Assembly: GCA_902556425.1 (NCBI GenBank) | Contig: CACDWG010000003.1 | Span: forward strand, 1 to 64,000 | Source: UBA4421 sp002704225 | GTDB lineage: Bacteria > Pseudomonadota > Gammaproteobacteria > Pseudomonadales > Azotimanducaceae | DNA: 64,000 bases | Direction: 5' to 3' | Part shown: positions 33,899 to 42,791 of the stretch, piece after piece | Layout of the letters: every line of letters begins with the position of its first letter | How positions within the stretch are numbered: position 1 is the stretch's first letter | Made by a program: the position numbers and the translations under genes | The notes under the pieces: model-generated | Told to the model about the DNA's origin: nothing | The model's database searches: none | The model's input: the letters and a program-made list of their open reading frames with translations, nothing else

Positions 33899-35665
33899 AT
33901 GGCGGAAATGCTGTCCGGAGGCGATATGCTCATCCGTGCACTGCAGGACGAGGGTGTGGAATACATCTTCGGGTATCCCGGTGGATCTGCCCTGCATATA
34001 TACGATGCAATTTTTCGTCAGCAGAAAATTGAGCACATTTTGGTGCGCCACGAACAGGCGGCGACCCATATGGCCGACGGCTATGCGCGCTCAACGGGCG
34101 ATCCCGGTGTCGTTCTGGTGACCTCTGGCCCAGGCGCAACCAATGCCATTACGGGCATCGCGACGGCCTACATGGACAGCATTCCCATGGTCGTCATTTC
34201 CGGTCAGGTTCCCAGTGACTTGATCGGTACCGACGCGTTTCAAGAAACCGACATGGTGGGTATTTCTCGTCCTGTCGTGAAGCACAGCTTCATGGTGCGT
34301 GATGCCTCAGAGATACCAAGCGTGGTAAAAAAGGCCTTTCATATCGCCACCACCGGCCGTCCCGGTCCGGTTGTGATCGATGTGCCTAAGGATACGACCG
34401 ATCCAAGCGCAACCTACGCCTACGAATATCCCAGCTCGGTTGCCATGCGCTCCTATCAGCCTGCGTTCGAGGGCGACAGTCATCAGATAAATCTGGCGAT
34501 CGAGGCCTTGTTGGCGGCAAAACGCCCAGTCTTTTATGTGGGCGGTGGTGTGATTCAGGCAGATGCCGAAGCGTCGCTGCGAGCATTGGTGAAAGCTGCG
34601 AACGTACCGGTGACCTCGACGCTGATGGGTCTGGGCGCTTATCCGGGTAGCGACACCCAGAGCTTGGGCATGTTGGGTATGCACGGTACCTACGAAGCCA
34701 ATATGGCAATGCATGAGACGGACCTGATTTTTGCACTGGGCGCGCGCTTTGATGATCGAGTCACGAACAACCCGGACAAATTCTCGCCGAAATCCACCAT
34801 CGTGCACTTGGATGTGGACTCGGCCTCTGTGGATAAAATCGTTCGTTCGGATATTGCTCTGGTAGGTGACGCTGGATGGGCGCTGAACGCCCTTTGGGAC
34901 GCGTATCAGGCACGAGATGCCGAGCGTGACGCAAGCGCAAAGGAAAAACAGCAGCAGGATATGGTTCAGTGGTGGGAGCAGATCGACCAGTGGCGCAGTG
35001 CGCACGGTCTGAACCACGACCTGCAGCCGGCAGCGGGCCAGAGCATTTTGCCTCAGCTCGCGATTCAGACCCTGTACCGAGTGACTCAGGGGGATGCCTT
35101 TGTTACCTCGGATGTGGGCCAGCATCAAATGTTCGCTGCCCAGTATTATCATTTTGACGAGCCCAGACGTTGGATCAATTCCGGTGGCCTTGGCACCATG
35201 GGCTTTGGCCTGCCCTCGGCCATGGGCGTGCAAATGGGTAATCCTGACTCTGTTGTCGCCTGCGTGACCGGAGAAGGATCTTTCATGATGAACATGCAAG
35301 AACTCTCGACTTGTCTGCAATACGGTCTGCCGATCAAAATCATTAACTTGAACAATCAGGCCTTGGGCATGGTGAAGCAGTGGCAAGACATGCAGTACGG
35401 TGGCCGTCATTCTCAGAGCACTTACAGCGACTCTCTGCCGGATTTCAAGACTCTGGTGGAAGCCTTCGGCCATGTGGGGATTCGCGTGAGCGATGCGATG
35501 GAGCTGAACGCTGCGATGGAAGCCGCGTTCTCAGAAGAAAACAAGAATCGCTTGGTGTTCGTGGATGTGTGGGTGGATCCGCATGAACACGTCTATCCTA
35601 TGGCAATCAAAGGTGGCGCGATGAACGATATGATTCTGAGCAAAACACAGGAGGCCTCGTCGTGA
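33899..35665 (+). CDS. ilvB: Acetolactate synthase large subunit
   Basis: First common step of branched-chain amino acid synthesis: condenses two pyruvates (or pyruvate and 2-oxobutyrate), with thiamine diphosphate, FAD and Mg. It has 588 residues. YIFGYPGGSALHIYDA, the catalytic-Glu region VRHEQAATHMADGYARS, the FAD-domain GTDAFQETDMVGISRPVVKH and the diphosphate motif beginning TGEGSFMMNMQEL, ending in NLNNQALGMV, are intact. The regulatory subunit follows with a four-base overlap. It is closest to the IlvI/IlvB type paired with IlvH. Confidence 0.95.
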   Translation: MAEMLSGGDMLIRALQDEGVEYIFGYPGGSALHIYDAIFRQQKIEHILVRHEQAATHMADGYARSTGDPGVVLVTSGPGATNAITGIATAYMDSIPMVVISGQVPSDLIGTDAFQETDMVGISRPVVKHSFMVRDASEIPSVVKKAFHIATTGRPGPVVIDVPKDTTDPSATYAYEYPSSVAMRSYQPAFEGDSHQINLAIEALLAAKRPVFYVGGGVIQADAEASLRALVKAANVPVTSTLMGLGAYPGSDTQSLGMLGMHGTYEANMAMHETDLIFALGARFDDRVTNNPDKFSPKSTIVHLDVDSASVDKIVRSDIALVGDAGWALNALWDAYQARDAERDASAKEKQQQDMVQWWEQIDQWRSAHGLNHDLQPAAGQSILPQLAIQTLYRVTQGDAFVTSDVGQHQMFAAQYYHFDEPRRWINSGGLGTMGFGLPSAMGVQMGNPDSVVACVTGEGSFMMNMQELSTCLQYGLPIKIINLNNQALGMVKQWQDMQYGGRHSQSTYSDSLPDFKTLVEAFGHVGIRVSDAMELNAAMEAAFSEENKNRLVFVDVWVDPHEHVYPMAIKGGAMNDMILSKTQEASS

Positions 35666-36165
35666 GAAGTATTCTTGCCGTTTTGCTGGAAAACGAAGCC
35701 GGCGCACTGTCCCGCGTGGTCGGGCTATTTGCCCAGCGCAACTACAACATAGAATCGCTGACCGTGGCCCCGACCGAAGATCCGACGTTGTCCCGGTTAA
35801 CCCTAACCACCAGCGGTGACCAGCAAACCATTACTCAGATCATGAAGCAGTTGGACAAGCTGGTCGAAGTGGTGCGGGTGGTAGACCTGTGCGAAGGCGA
35901 CCACGTCGAACGGGAACTGCTGTTGATCAAGGTACGTGCGGAAGGTGCCGCCAGAGCAGAGATCAAACGCTCGGCGGACATTTTTCGCGGGCAGATCGTC
36001 GACGTAACGGCGCAAACGTACACGATTCAACTGGTAGGCCCCAGCGATAAGCTCGATGCCTTCGTCCGCGCCATTGACGACAGTGGCGTGAACGCAACCA
36101 TACTCGAAGTCGCCCGCTCTGGCGTTTCCGGCGTAGGCCGTGGCGACCAGGTATTGGCGCTGTAA
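35662..36165 (+). CDS. ilvH: Acetolactate synthase small (regulatory) subunit
   Basis: ACT-domain subunit that activates the large subunit and makes it sensitive to valine. It has 167 residues. The start RSILAVLLENEAGALSRVVG and FAQRNYNIESLTVAPTEDPT are the ACT signature, and a second C-terminal regulatory domain begins about residue 80. Translation starts at a GTG (35662) overlapping the ilvB stop, a usual coupling for a 1:1 complex. GAGG lies upstream at 35651-35654. Confidence 0.95.
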   Translation: MRSILAVLLENEAGALSRVVGLFAQRNYNIESLTVAPTEDPTLSRLTLTTSGDQQTITQIMKQLDKLVEVVRVVDLCEGDHVERELLLIKVRAEGAARAEIKRSADIFRGQIVDVTAQTYTIQLVGPSDKLDAFVRAIDDSGVNATILEVARSGVSGVGRGDQVLAL

Positions 36166-36211
36166 AATTCACTCTAACCAAACAACCAAAACTAACTCAC
36201 GGGAAAAAACC

Positions 36212-37234
36212 ATGCAGGTGTATTACGACAAAGACGCGGACCTATCCATTATTCAAAAGATGAAGGTAGTCATCGTAGGTTACGGTTCTCAGGGCCATGC
36301 CCATGCCAATAACCTTCGCGATTCCGGCGTCGAAAACGTCGTCGTAGGTTTGCGCAGCAAAAACTCCGGTTCTTGGCCCAAGGCTGAAAACGCAGGCTTC
36401 CAGGTTGCGGAAGTCGCTGAAGCCGTACAAGGCGCTGATTTGGTCATGGTATTGGTGCCAGATGAACTGCAGGCGGCACTGTACCGAGAAGAAATCGAGC
36501 CCAACCTGAAAGAAAATGCGGCTATCGCATTCGCACACGGCTTCAATGTGCATTTTGAGCTGATTGAGGCGCGCAGCGATCTTGACGTCATCATGATCGC
36601 GCCCAAGGGCCCAGGGCATACGGTTCGTTCAACCTATGTTGAAGGCGGCGGCGTACCGAGCTTGATTGCTGTTGCACAAGATGCCACGGGACAGGCCAAG
36701 AACATTGCGCTCTCCTACGCGTCGGCGAACGGTGGCGGTCGAGCGGGTGTGATCGAAACCACATTCCGTGAAGAAACCGAAACCGATCTGTTTGGTGAGC
36801 AAGCGGTGCTTTGCGGCGGCGCGACTGCGCTGGTTCAAGCCGGTTTTGAAACATTGGTTGAAGCCGGTTATGCCCCAGAGATGGCCTACTTTGAGTGCTT
36901 GCACGAACTGAAACTGATCGTTGACCTGCTTTACGAGGGTGGTATCGCGAATATGTGGTACTCGGTCTCCAATACAGCAGAGTATGGTGGTTTGACTCGC
37001 GGCTCTCGGGTTGTGACCGAAGAAACCAAGGCGGAGATGAAGCGCATCCTGACCGAAATTCAAACCGGCAACTTCGCCAAAGAGTTTGTTTTGGAAGACA
37101 GATCCGGTGCGCCAAGCATCAAAGCCATGCGTCGCATCACCTCTGAGCACCCCATCGAAGACGTCGGTGAGCGTCTGCGCGGCATGATGCCTTGGATTCA
37201 GGCGAATCGTCTGGTCAACAAAGAAGTCAACTAA
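36212..37234 (+). CDS. ilvC: Ketol-acid reductoisomerase (class I)
   Basis: Second step of valine and isoleucine synthesis: Mg-dependent alkyl shift and NADPH reduction. It has 340 residues, the short class I form. MQVYYDKDADLSIIQ at the start, the Rossmann motif VGYGSQGHAHANNL, IAPKGPGHTVRSTY, EEETETDLFGEQAVLCGG-type metal ligands (as FREETETDLFGEQ) and YSVSNTAEYGGLTRG are all present. I chose the ATG at 36212, which has GGGA upstream; the frame is open 24 codons earlier into ilvH. Confidence 0.96.
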   Translation: MQVYYDKDADLSIIQKMKVVIVGYGSQGHAHANNLRDSGVENVVVGLRSKNSGSWPKAENAGFQVAEVAEAVQGADLVMVLVPDELQAALYREEIEPNLKENAAIAFAHGFNVHFELIEARSDLDVIMIAPKGPGHTVRSTYVEGGGVPSLIAVAQDATGQAKNIALSYASANGGGRAGVIETTFREETETDLFGEQAVLCGGATALVQAGFETLVEAGYAPEMAYFECLHELKLIVDLLYEGGIANMWYSVSNTAEYGGLTRGSRVVTEETKAEMKRILTEIQTGNFAKEFVLEDRSGAPSIKAMRRITSEHPIEDVGERLRGMMPWIQANRLVNKEVN

Positions 37235-37260
37235 AGCAGCTGACTTCTCCTGCCTGATCG

Positions 37261-37292
37261 GTGTTGGGCGTGCTGTAGAGTTCGCCCAACAC
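37261..37292 (+). other. Stem-loop between ilvC and pssA
   Basis: A perfect ten-base inverted repeat, GTGTTGGGCG (37261-37270) and CGCCCAACAC (37283-37292), with a 12-base loop, starts 27 bases after the ilvC stop. It is not followed by a T-run on the plus strand, so it is not a standard intrinsic terminator. It may stabilise the 3' end of the ilvBHC message or act with Rho. Confidence 0.5.
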
Positions 37293-37397
37293 TGAGACCA
37301 ATCAAAAAAACACTTGTATCTTGGCCGCTTATTGCGACAGTAGAGCGTCGGGAGCCTGAATCTAAAGAGCTCCGTCCCGTCATTTACGAGGAACCTC

Positions 37398-38240
37398 ATG
37401 GATAACGATGAGAAGCCAGCTTTGCAGATCGTCAGCGAAGACAAAGACGAGCCCCAAGATGCCAACGACACAGCCAAGGGTGGCCAGCGTGGCCTCGGCA
37501 GACGCGGCGTATATTTGCTGCCGAATCTGATCACCACCGGATCACTGTTTGCTGGTTTCTACGCCATCGTCACCTCGATGAACGGGCAGCCTCTGGCCGC
37601 ATGCTTAGCGATCTTCATCGCCATGATGCTTGACGGTGCCGATGGGCGTATCGCGCGCATGACCGGCACCCAAAGCGCCTTCGGTGCGCAGTACGACAGC
37701 TTGTCCGACCTGGTTGCCTTCGGCGTGGCGCCTGCCTTGGTCGCCTTCTCTTGGGGTCTCTCTGCATTAGGGCAGCTGGGATGGGTGGCAGCATTTGCTT
37801 ACATGGCCTGCGCAGCGCTTCGTCTGGCACGTTTCAACGTTGACGGAGAGGAGGGCTCCTTTACCGGTCTGGCCAGTCCTGCGGCCGCGGGACTGATCGT
37901 GTTCAGTATTTGGGTCGCTCTGGAGCAAGGTATGAGCCAACCCCCAGTGTTTGTCGCGCTGGTGTTCGCCGCGTTGACCATTGCTGCGGCGCTGTTGATG
38001 GTAAGTAACTACGCGTATTTTTCCCCGAAAAAAATCAACCTACGAGAGCGGATCCCATTTGTCACACTGGTGCTGATTTCGATGGGCTTTGCCGTCGCCA
38101 TGATCGATCCTCCCATGGTGATGTTTGGCATGGCGCTGGTCTACGCAGCGTCCGGTCCAGGAAAAAGCCTGTGGGAGAAACTGCGGGGCGCGAATACCCC
38201 CATCGCCAAAAACGCGGAGAATAAGGATGTTGATTCGTAA
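37398..38240 (+). CDS. pssA: CDP-diacylglycerol-serine O-phosphatidyltransferase
   Basis: Makes phosphatidylserine, the precursor of phosphatidylethanolamine, at the inner membrane. It is a CDP-alcohol phosphotransferase of 280 residues with about eight membrane segments. The family motif with its metal-binding aspartates is DGADGRIARMTGTQSAFGAQ followed by YDSLSDLVAFG. It has a ~35-residue hydrophilic N-terminus. This is the integral-membrane subclass II type, unlike the peripheral PssA of E. coli. It overlaps msrP by 14 bases, an arrangement also known in Pseudomonas. Confidence 0.93.
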   Translation: MDNDEKPALQIVSEDKDEPQDANDTAKGGQRGLGRRGVYLLPNLITTGSLFAGFYAIVTSMNGQPLAACLAIFIAMMLDGADGRIARMTGTQSAFGAQYDSLSDLVAFGVAPALVAFSWGLSALGQLGWVAAFAYMACAALRLARFNVDGEEGSFTGLASPAAAGLIVFSIWVALEQGMSQPPVFVALVFAALTIAAALLMVSNYAYFSPKKINLRERIPFVTLVLISMGFAVAMIDPPMVMFGMALVYAASGPGKSLWEKLRGANTPIAKNAENKDVDS

Positions 38241-39147
38241 GCCAGCCGATATCACCAGCTCTGAGATCACGCCAGAGGGCGTTTACCACGGCCGCCGACA
38301 ATTCATGGCCGCTGGGGCCTTAGGCCTAACAGGGTTGGCGCTGCCACATTCGGCGCGGGCCGGTTTGCAGGATGATGACGAGATCACTCCGGAAAGTATC
38401 GTTACCCAATACAACAACTTCTACGAATTCGGTACAGATAAAAGCGACCCCGCCACCTACGCCCATGAGATGACCACGGATCCGTGGAGTGTCACGGTCT
38501 CTGGCGAAGCAAACAAAACCGGTACCTTTGCCTTCGAAGACATCATCAAGGGATTGGATGTTGAGGAGCGGGTTTACCGTTTCCGCTGCGTTGAAGCCTG
38601 GTCCATGGTGGTGCCCTGGATGGGCATTCCGCTGAGCAAAATTCTGTCCCAGTTTGAGCCAACGGGGAACGCGAAATTTGTTGAATTTGAAACCCTGTAT
38701 CGGCCCAGCGAAATGCGCGGACAACAGGGCTTTTTCTCAAGCATCGATTGGCCCTATATCGAAGGCCTTCGTATGGATGAGGCCAATCACCCACTGACGC
38801 TGATGGTCACCGGCCTCTACGGCAAGGACTTACCGAATCAAAACGGCGCACCTTGGCGATTGATGGTGCCTTGGAAGTATGGCTTTAAGAGCATCAAGTC
38901 CATTGTCAGCATCCGCTTTACCGAACGCGAACCCATCAACACGTGGAAGCAACTTCAGGCCAGCGAATACGGGTTCTATGCCAACGTCAATCCTGCGGTA
39001 TCGCACCCACGTTGGAGTCAAGCCTCAGAACGACGCTTGCCCAGTTCGCTGTTCAATGCGAATCGTCGTCCCACGCTGCCGTTCAATGGGTATGCCGATG
39101 AGGTTGCGGGTCTTTACGCTGGTATGGATTTACGCAAATACTACTGA
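38227..39147 (+). CDS. msrP: Periplasmic methionine sulfoxide reductase catalytic subunit
   Basis: Molybdopterin enzyme that repairs oxidised methionines in periplasmic proteins. It has 306 residues. A Tat signal with the twin arginine RRQFMAAGALGLTGLALP ends near an AxA cleavage site (HSARAG). The molybdenum-binding Cys is in YRFRCVEAWSMVVPWMGIPL, and FVEFETLYRP and LPNQNGAPWRLMVPWKYGFK follow the family. I chose the ATG at 38227, with GGAG seven bases upstream, over one 34 codons earlier. Its membrane partner MsrQ is next. Confidence 0.94.
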   Translation: MLIRKPADITSSEITPEGVYHGRRQFMAAGALGLTGLALPHSARAGLQDDDEITPESIVTQYNNFYEFGTDKSDPATYAHEMTTDPWSVTVSGEANKTGTFAFEDIIKGLDVEERVYRFRCVEAWSMVVPWMGIPLSKILSQFEPTGNAKFVEFETLYRPSEMRGQQGFFSSIDWPYIEGLRMDEANHPLTLMVTGLYGKDLPNQNGAPWRLMVPWKYGFKSIKSIVSIRFTEREPINTWKQLQASEYGFYANVNPAVSHPRWSQASERRLPSSLFNANRRPTLPFNGYADEVAGLYAGMDLRKYY

Positions 39148-39158
39148 GGCATGCTGAG

Positions 39159-39794
39159 TTGGCTCGCTACCTCAAACCCATCATTGTCTCAGCGCTGTTG
39201 GTGCCTTGGAGCTGGCTGGCCTATCGGGTCTACCTTGAAACCCTGCTGGTCGGTTCTGGCCTTGGGGCCGATCCAGTTGAGGGCCTAATCCATTACTTGG
39301 GTGAGTGGTCGCTGATTGTGCTTCTCAGCGCGTTTTCTGTAACTCCCCTCAGCCGCCAATTCAAATGGCCAATGTTGATCCGCAGTCGGCGTCTTATTGG
39401 CGTGGTCGCCTTCGTGTTCGTCGCTACGCACACCCTCGTGTTTGCGATCTTTTATGCTGAGCTTCAGTGGCAGGTATTCCTGCGTGAAGTAATCGAGCGC
39501 CCCTACATTACCTTGGGCATGGCCAGCCTAATCATCCTTGCACTGCTGACCGTCACCTCGACTCGGGGTTGGCAGCGTCGGCTTGGACGACGCTGGAAGC
39601 AACTGCATCGCTGGGTCTATCTGGCCGTCCCCTTGGCCCTTCTGCATCTGCTGTGGCTGCGCAAAGACGGTTACGCAGACGTCTTCATCTACAGTCTTTG
39701 GGCGGCGGTGATGGCCGCAGAGCGCATTCACCACTGGCGCGCGGGGGAGCGTCAAAAACAATCCCGTCAGACCAAGGCTTCGGTTAGCATATAG
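39159..39794 (+). CDS. msrQ: Heme membrane subunit MsrQ
   Basis: Inner-membrane b-type heme protein that passes electrons from the quinone pool or flavin reductase to MsrP. It has 211 residues and six membrane segments. GEWSLIVLLSAFSVTPLSRQ, RRLIGVVAFVFVATHTLVFA and WKQLHRWVYLAVPLALLHLL carry the conserved His ligands. Translation starts at TTG (39159), 11 bases after the msrP stop; the ATG at 39151 is in another frame. Confidence 0.92.
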   Translation: MARYLKPIIVSALLVPWSWLAYRVYLETLLVGSGLGADPVEGLIHYLGEWSLIVLLSAFSVTPLSRQFKWPMLIRSRRLIGVVAFVFVATHTLVFAIFYAELQWQVFLREVIERPYITLGMASLIILALLTVTSTRGWQRRLGRRWKQLHRWVYLAVPLALLHLLWLRKDGYADVFIYSLWAAVMAAERIHHWRAGERQKQSRQTKASVSI

Positions 39795-39822
39795 CCCATC
39801 TTTCCAAGGCGTCACCGACGTT

Positions 39823-40515
39823 ATGTCCCAAGTAAACCCATCCAATGAACCTTTCTTGAGCAAGCGCCAACGGCGCATGCTTCAGGATATGGGGATCGAC
39901 GTGTTTACCACACGGGCCGCGGGCGCAGACAGTTTGCCAGCGCCTGGTCAGGGCGTACGATCAACGCCGTTCGGGAATCCCGCTGCGGCCGCAAGGGCAG
40001 CCTTAACCGCAGCCAAGACGGAAGAAGCGACGCCTGCCTCGGCAGTTGCTGACGAACCGCAGCCGTCGATGGCCCAGCCAGAAGCCCCAGCGCCGGTTCG
40101 AATCGAACTGAACTTTGTCGCAACACCGGCGCTGATTTACGTGGGTGAGACCGAACTCTCTGCCTTAGAATTGCGCTTTCTGCAGGATATTGCCGGCGCA
40201 GCGCAGTGGGTGATGAGACGATCCCCGCTAAAAGGCGCGGTGCGTAATAGCGAGTTCCGTTGGCCCATCGTAGAGGCGACAGGTACGCCAGAGCGGGCGA
40301 TCGCGGTGTTTTGCGAAAAGCATGGCATGTTGTCCCGTAGCACTGCGGTATTGGTGTCCACCGGTGCTGCTGCGGTGCTCAAACCTTGGCTGTCGGCAAG
40401 TACCGAGCATTGGTTGGCGGTGGATGTACTGGCACAACCCCTCACTCAAGGAGACGCTAAGCGGGCACTGTGGCAACGTGTGATCGGAAGTCTTGAGTCG
40501 GTCCATCGGTCTTGA
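39823..40515 (+). CDS. holD: HolD-like protein (DNA polymerase III psi), long linker
   Basis: A 230-residue protein directly before rimI, where gammaproteobacteria carry holD. The N-terminus SKRQRRMLQDMGIDVFTTR resembles the E. coli psi segment that contacts chi and SSB (RRDWQLQQLGITQWSLR, from memory), and the end AKRALWQRVIGSLES resembles ARAALWQQI. Between them is an Ala/Pro-rich linker (residues ~40-95) that makes it nearly 100 residues longer than E. coli HolD (137). Psi would link the clamp loader to chi. The assignment rests on weak similarity plus synteny. Confidence 0.55.
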   Translation: MSQVNPSNEPFLSKRQRRMLQDMGIDVFTTRAAGADSLPAPGQGVRSTPFGNPAAAARAALTAAKTEEATPASAVADEPQPSMAQPEAPAPVRIELNFVATPALIYVGETELSALELRFLQDIAGAAQWVMRRSPLKGAVRNSEFRWPIVEATGTPERAIAVFCEKHGMLSRSTAVLVSTGAAAVLKPWLSASTEHWLAVDVLAQPLTQGDAKRALWQRVIGSLESVHRS

Positions 40516-40527
40516 CCGCCAGTCCTG

Positions 40528-41004
40528 ATGACACCAACACGCCCTGATACCTTGCTGAGGCCCATGGTCTCGACAGACCTGCCCAAAGTGCTGGAGACTG
40601 AAGTGTCGTGTTACCCAGACCCTTGGTCCCATCAGACCTTCGCAGATTGCTTATCCGGTCAAACCAAGGGCTATCGGTGCTATGTCTTGCTGCTGGACGA
40701 AGGGGTAATAGGCCATGCGGTGCTTACCTTGATCCTAGACGAGGCAGAGCTGTTGAATTTTTGTCTGGCACCCACCCAGCAGGGCAAGGGCCTAGCGGCT
40801 GATTATTTGGATAGCGTACTGATGGCCATGGCGAAGCAAGGGGCCAACAAACTGTTTCTTGAAGTGCGGCAGAACAATGCGCCAGCCCGGCAGTTGTACA
40901 CATCGGCAGGCATGCAAGAGATCGGGCGGCGTAAAAACTATTACCCATTACGCGACGGTCGCGAGGACGCGATTTTGATGGGTATGGAATGGCAGTCCGA
41001 TTGA
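40528..41004 (+). CDS. rimI: Ribosomal protein S18 alanine N-acetyltransferase
   Basis: GNAT enzyme that acetylates the N-terminal Ala of ribosomal protein S18. It has 158 residues. LRPMVSTDLPKVLETEVSCY at the start, the acetyl-CoA loop beginning LAPTQQGKGLAADYLDSVL, and EVRQNNAPARQLYTSAGMQE, ending in RKNYYP and DAILMGME, are those of RimI. It follows the HolD-like gene by 12 bases. prfC lies 158 bases downstream. Confidence 0.92.
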   Translation: MTPTRPDTLLRPMVSTDLPKVLETEVSCYPDPWSHQTFADCLSGQTKGYRCYVLLLDEGVIGHAVLTLILDEAELLNFCLAPTQQGKGLAADYLDSVLMAMAKQGANKLFLEVRQNNAPARQLYTSAGMQEIGRRKNYYPLRDGREDAILMGMEWQSD

Positions 41005-41162
41005 GAACGCTCGGATTTTGTTGCCAAAAAAACTGACGATGTATGGAACTCTGGCCATAACTCGCGGTCAGAGTTTGTTAAAATTGGTGCAAATGTTGTT
41101 TACGCCGTTTTGGTGTACATCAGTCATGTATGTATCGGTGTATACCGCAGGATCCAATCCCT

Positions 41163-42746
41163 ATGAGTTCGGAATTTCTACAGCAAATTCAGCAGCGCAG
41201 AACCTTCGCCATCATCTCGCACCCGGATGCGGGTAAAACCACGATGACGGAAAAACTGCTGTTGTTCGGCAACGCGATTCAGTTGGCCGGTACGGTGAAG
41301 TCTCGCAAGTCTGATCGGCACGCGACCTCAGACTGGATGACCATGGAGCAAGAGCGTGGTATCTCGGTAACTACGTCGGTGATGCAGTTCCCTTACGCGG
41401 GGCGGACCGTGAACCTGCTCGATACGCCCGGGCACGAAGATTTTTCCGAGGATACCTATCGCACCCTTACCGCCGTGGATTCCGCCCTGATGGTGATTGA
41501 CGGTGCCAAGGGTGTTGAGCCGCGCACCATCAAGCTGATGGAGGTTTGTCGTTTGCGCGATACGCCGATCATCACCTTCATCAACAAACTCGATCGGGAA
41601 ATCCGTGACCCGATTGAGGTTTTGGACGAGATTGAGGACATCTTGCAGATCCAGTGTGCCCCAATGAATTGGCCGATTGGCATGGGCCAGCAGTTTAAGG
41701 GGATCTACGAACTGGCGGCGGACCGGCTTGTGTGCTTTGAAAAGAGTCAGGGTCACCACATTCACGCTTATCGGGTCATAGAAGGATTGGACAGCGACGA
41801 GGCGCGTGAACTGCTGGGCATGGATTACGACGATTTTGTCGACGAAATTGACTTGGTCCGTGGCGCCAGCCATGACTTTGATCAGCAAGACTTTGAAAAT
41901 GCGACGGTCAGCCCCGTGTACTTTGGCACGGCCTTGGGCAATTTCGGTGTTCAGCAGATGTTGGATGGGTTTGTCGAACTGGCACCCAAACCTCAGCCGC
42001 GGGCGACTCACGATCGGGTGATAGCACCGGAAGAGCCAGCCTTCTCAGGCTTTGTGTTCAAAATTCAAGCGAACATGGATCCCAGACACCGTGACCGTAT
42101 CGCGTTCTTACGGGTGTGTTCGGGCACGTATCGTCAAGGCATGAAAGTACGCCATCAACGGCTTGGTAAGGACATACGCATCGCCGATGCGGTGACCTTT
42201 ATGGCTGGTGATCGGGTACAAACCGAGGAAGCCTTTGCCGGGGATATTATTGGTTTGCACAATCACGGCACCATTCAAATTGGTGATGCGTTTTCGGAGG
42301 GAGAGAACCACGAATTCATTGGCATCCCGAACTTTGCACCGGAGCTTTTTCGTCGAGTTCGCGTGAAAGATCCGCTGCGCGGCAAGCAACTCGAAAAGGG
42401 TGTTCAGCAACTGGCGGAAGAGGGCGCGACTCAGATGTTTAAGCCGCTGACCAAAAACGAGCTTATTGTCGGCGCGGTTGGCGTGCTGCAGTTCGATGTG
42501 GTGGCTTTTCGTTTGCGCGATGAGTACCGGGCGGAGTGCATTTGGGAGAACACCAGCACGTTTACCGCACGGTGGATTCGCTGCGATGATGAAAAGATGT
42601 TGGCAGATTTCCGCAAAAAGAATGAAGAGAACTTGGCCATTGATGGCGGCGGCTATCTCACCTACCTGGCGACCAGTCGGGTGAATTTGCAGGTGATTCA
42701 AGACCGTTGGCCCGATGTGGTGTTCAGCAAAACCCGGGAACACTAG
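41163..42746 (+). CDS. prfC: Peptide chain release factor 3
   Basis: GTPase that recycles RF1 and RF2 after termination. It has 527 residues. G1 reads SHPDAGKTTMTEKLL, the switch I region RGISVTTSVMQFPY, G3 DTPGHEDFSEDTYRT and G4 FINKLDRE. Domains II and III continue to the end without the extra domains of EF-G. The ATG at 41163 has AGGA upstream and was preferred to one 11 codons earlier. A hairpin AGGAAAC-gct-GTTTCCT lies seven bases after its stop. Confidence 0.96.
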   Translation: MSSEFLQQIQQRRTFAIISHPDAGKTTMTEKLLLFGNAIQLAGTVKSRKSDRHATSDWMTMEQERGISVTTSVMQFPYAGRTVNLLDTPGHEDFSEDTYRTLTAVDSALMVIDGAKGVEPRTIKLMEVCRLRDTPIITFINKLDREIRDPIEVLDEIEDILQIQCAPMNWPIGMGQQFKGIYELAADRLVCFEKSQGHHIHAYRVIEGLDSDEARELLGMDYDDFVDEIDLVRGASHDFDQQDFENATVSPVYFGTALGNFGVQQMLDGFVELAPKPQPRATHDRVIAPEEPAFSGFVFKIQANMDPRHRDRIAFLRVCSGTYRQGMKVRHQRLGKDIRIADAVTFMAGDRVQTEEAFAGDIIGLHNHGTIQIGDAFSEGENHEFIGIPNFAPELFRRVRVKDPLRGKQLEKGVQQLAEEGATQMFKPLTKNELIVGAVGVLQFDVVAFRLRDEYRAECIWENTSTFTARWIRCDDEKMLADFRKKNEENLAIDGGGYLTYLATSRVNLQVIQDRWPDVVFSKTREH

Positions 42747-42753
42747 CCTGTAA

Positions 42754-42770
42754 AGGAAACGCTGTTTCCT
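42754..42770 (+). other. Short hairpin after prfC
   Basis: A seven-base perfect stem AGGAAAC / GTTTCCT with a three-base loop, seven bases after the prfC stop and before the SirB1-like gene. It has low GC content and no T-run follows, so it is not a convincing terminator; it may be an mRNA end structure. Confidence 0.35.
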
Positions 42771-42791
42771 GCCTAACGCAAAGGGTTAATC

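Noticed and set aside
34307..35473. A 388-codon open frame antisense to ilvB
   Set aside because: It lies wholly inside a well-supported gene, has no recognisable domain and arises from the codon pattern of the sense strand.
36629..37537. A ~300-codon open frame antisense to ilvC and the pssA start
   Set aside because: Shadow of the sense genes: basic, low-complexity translation with no family match.
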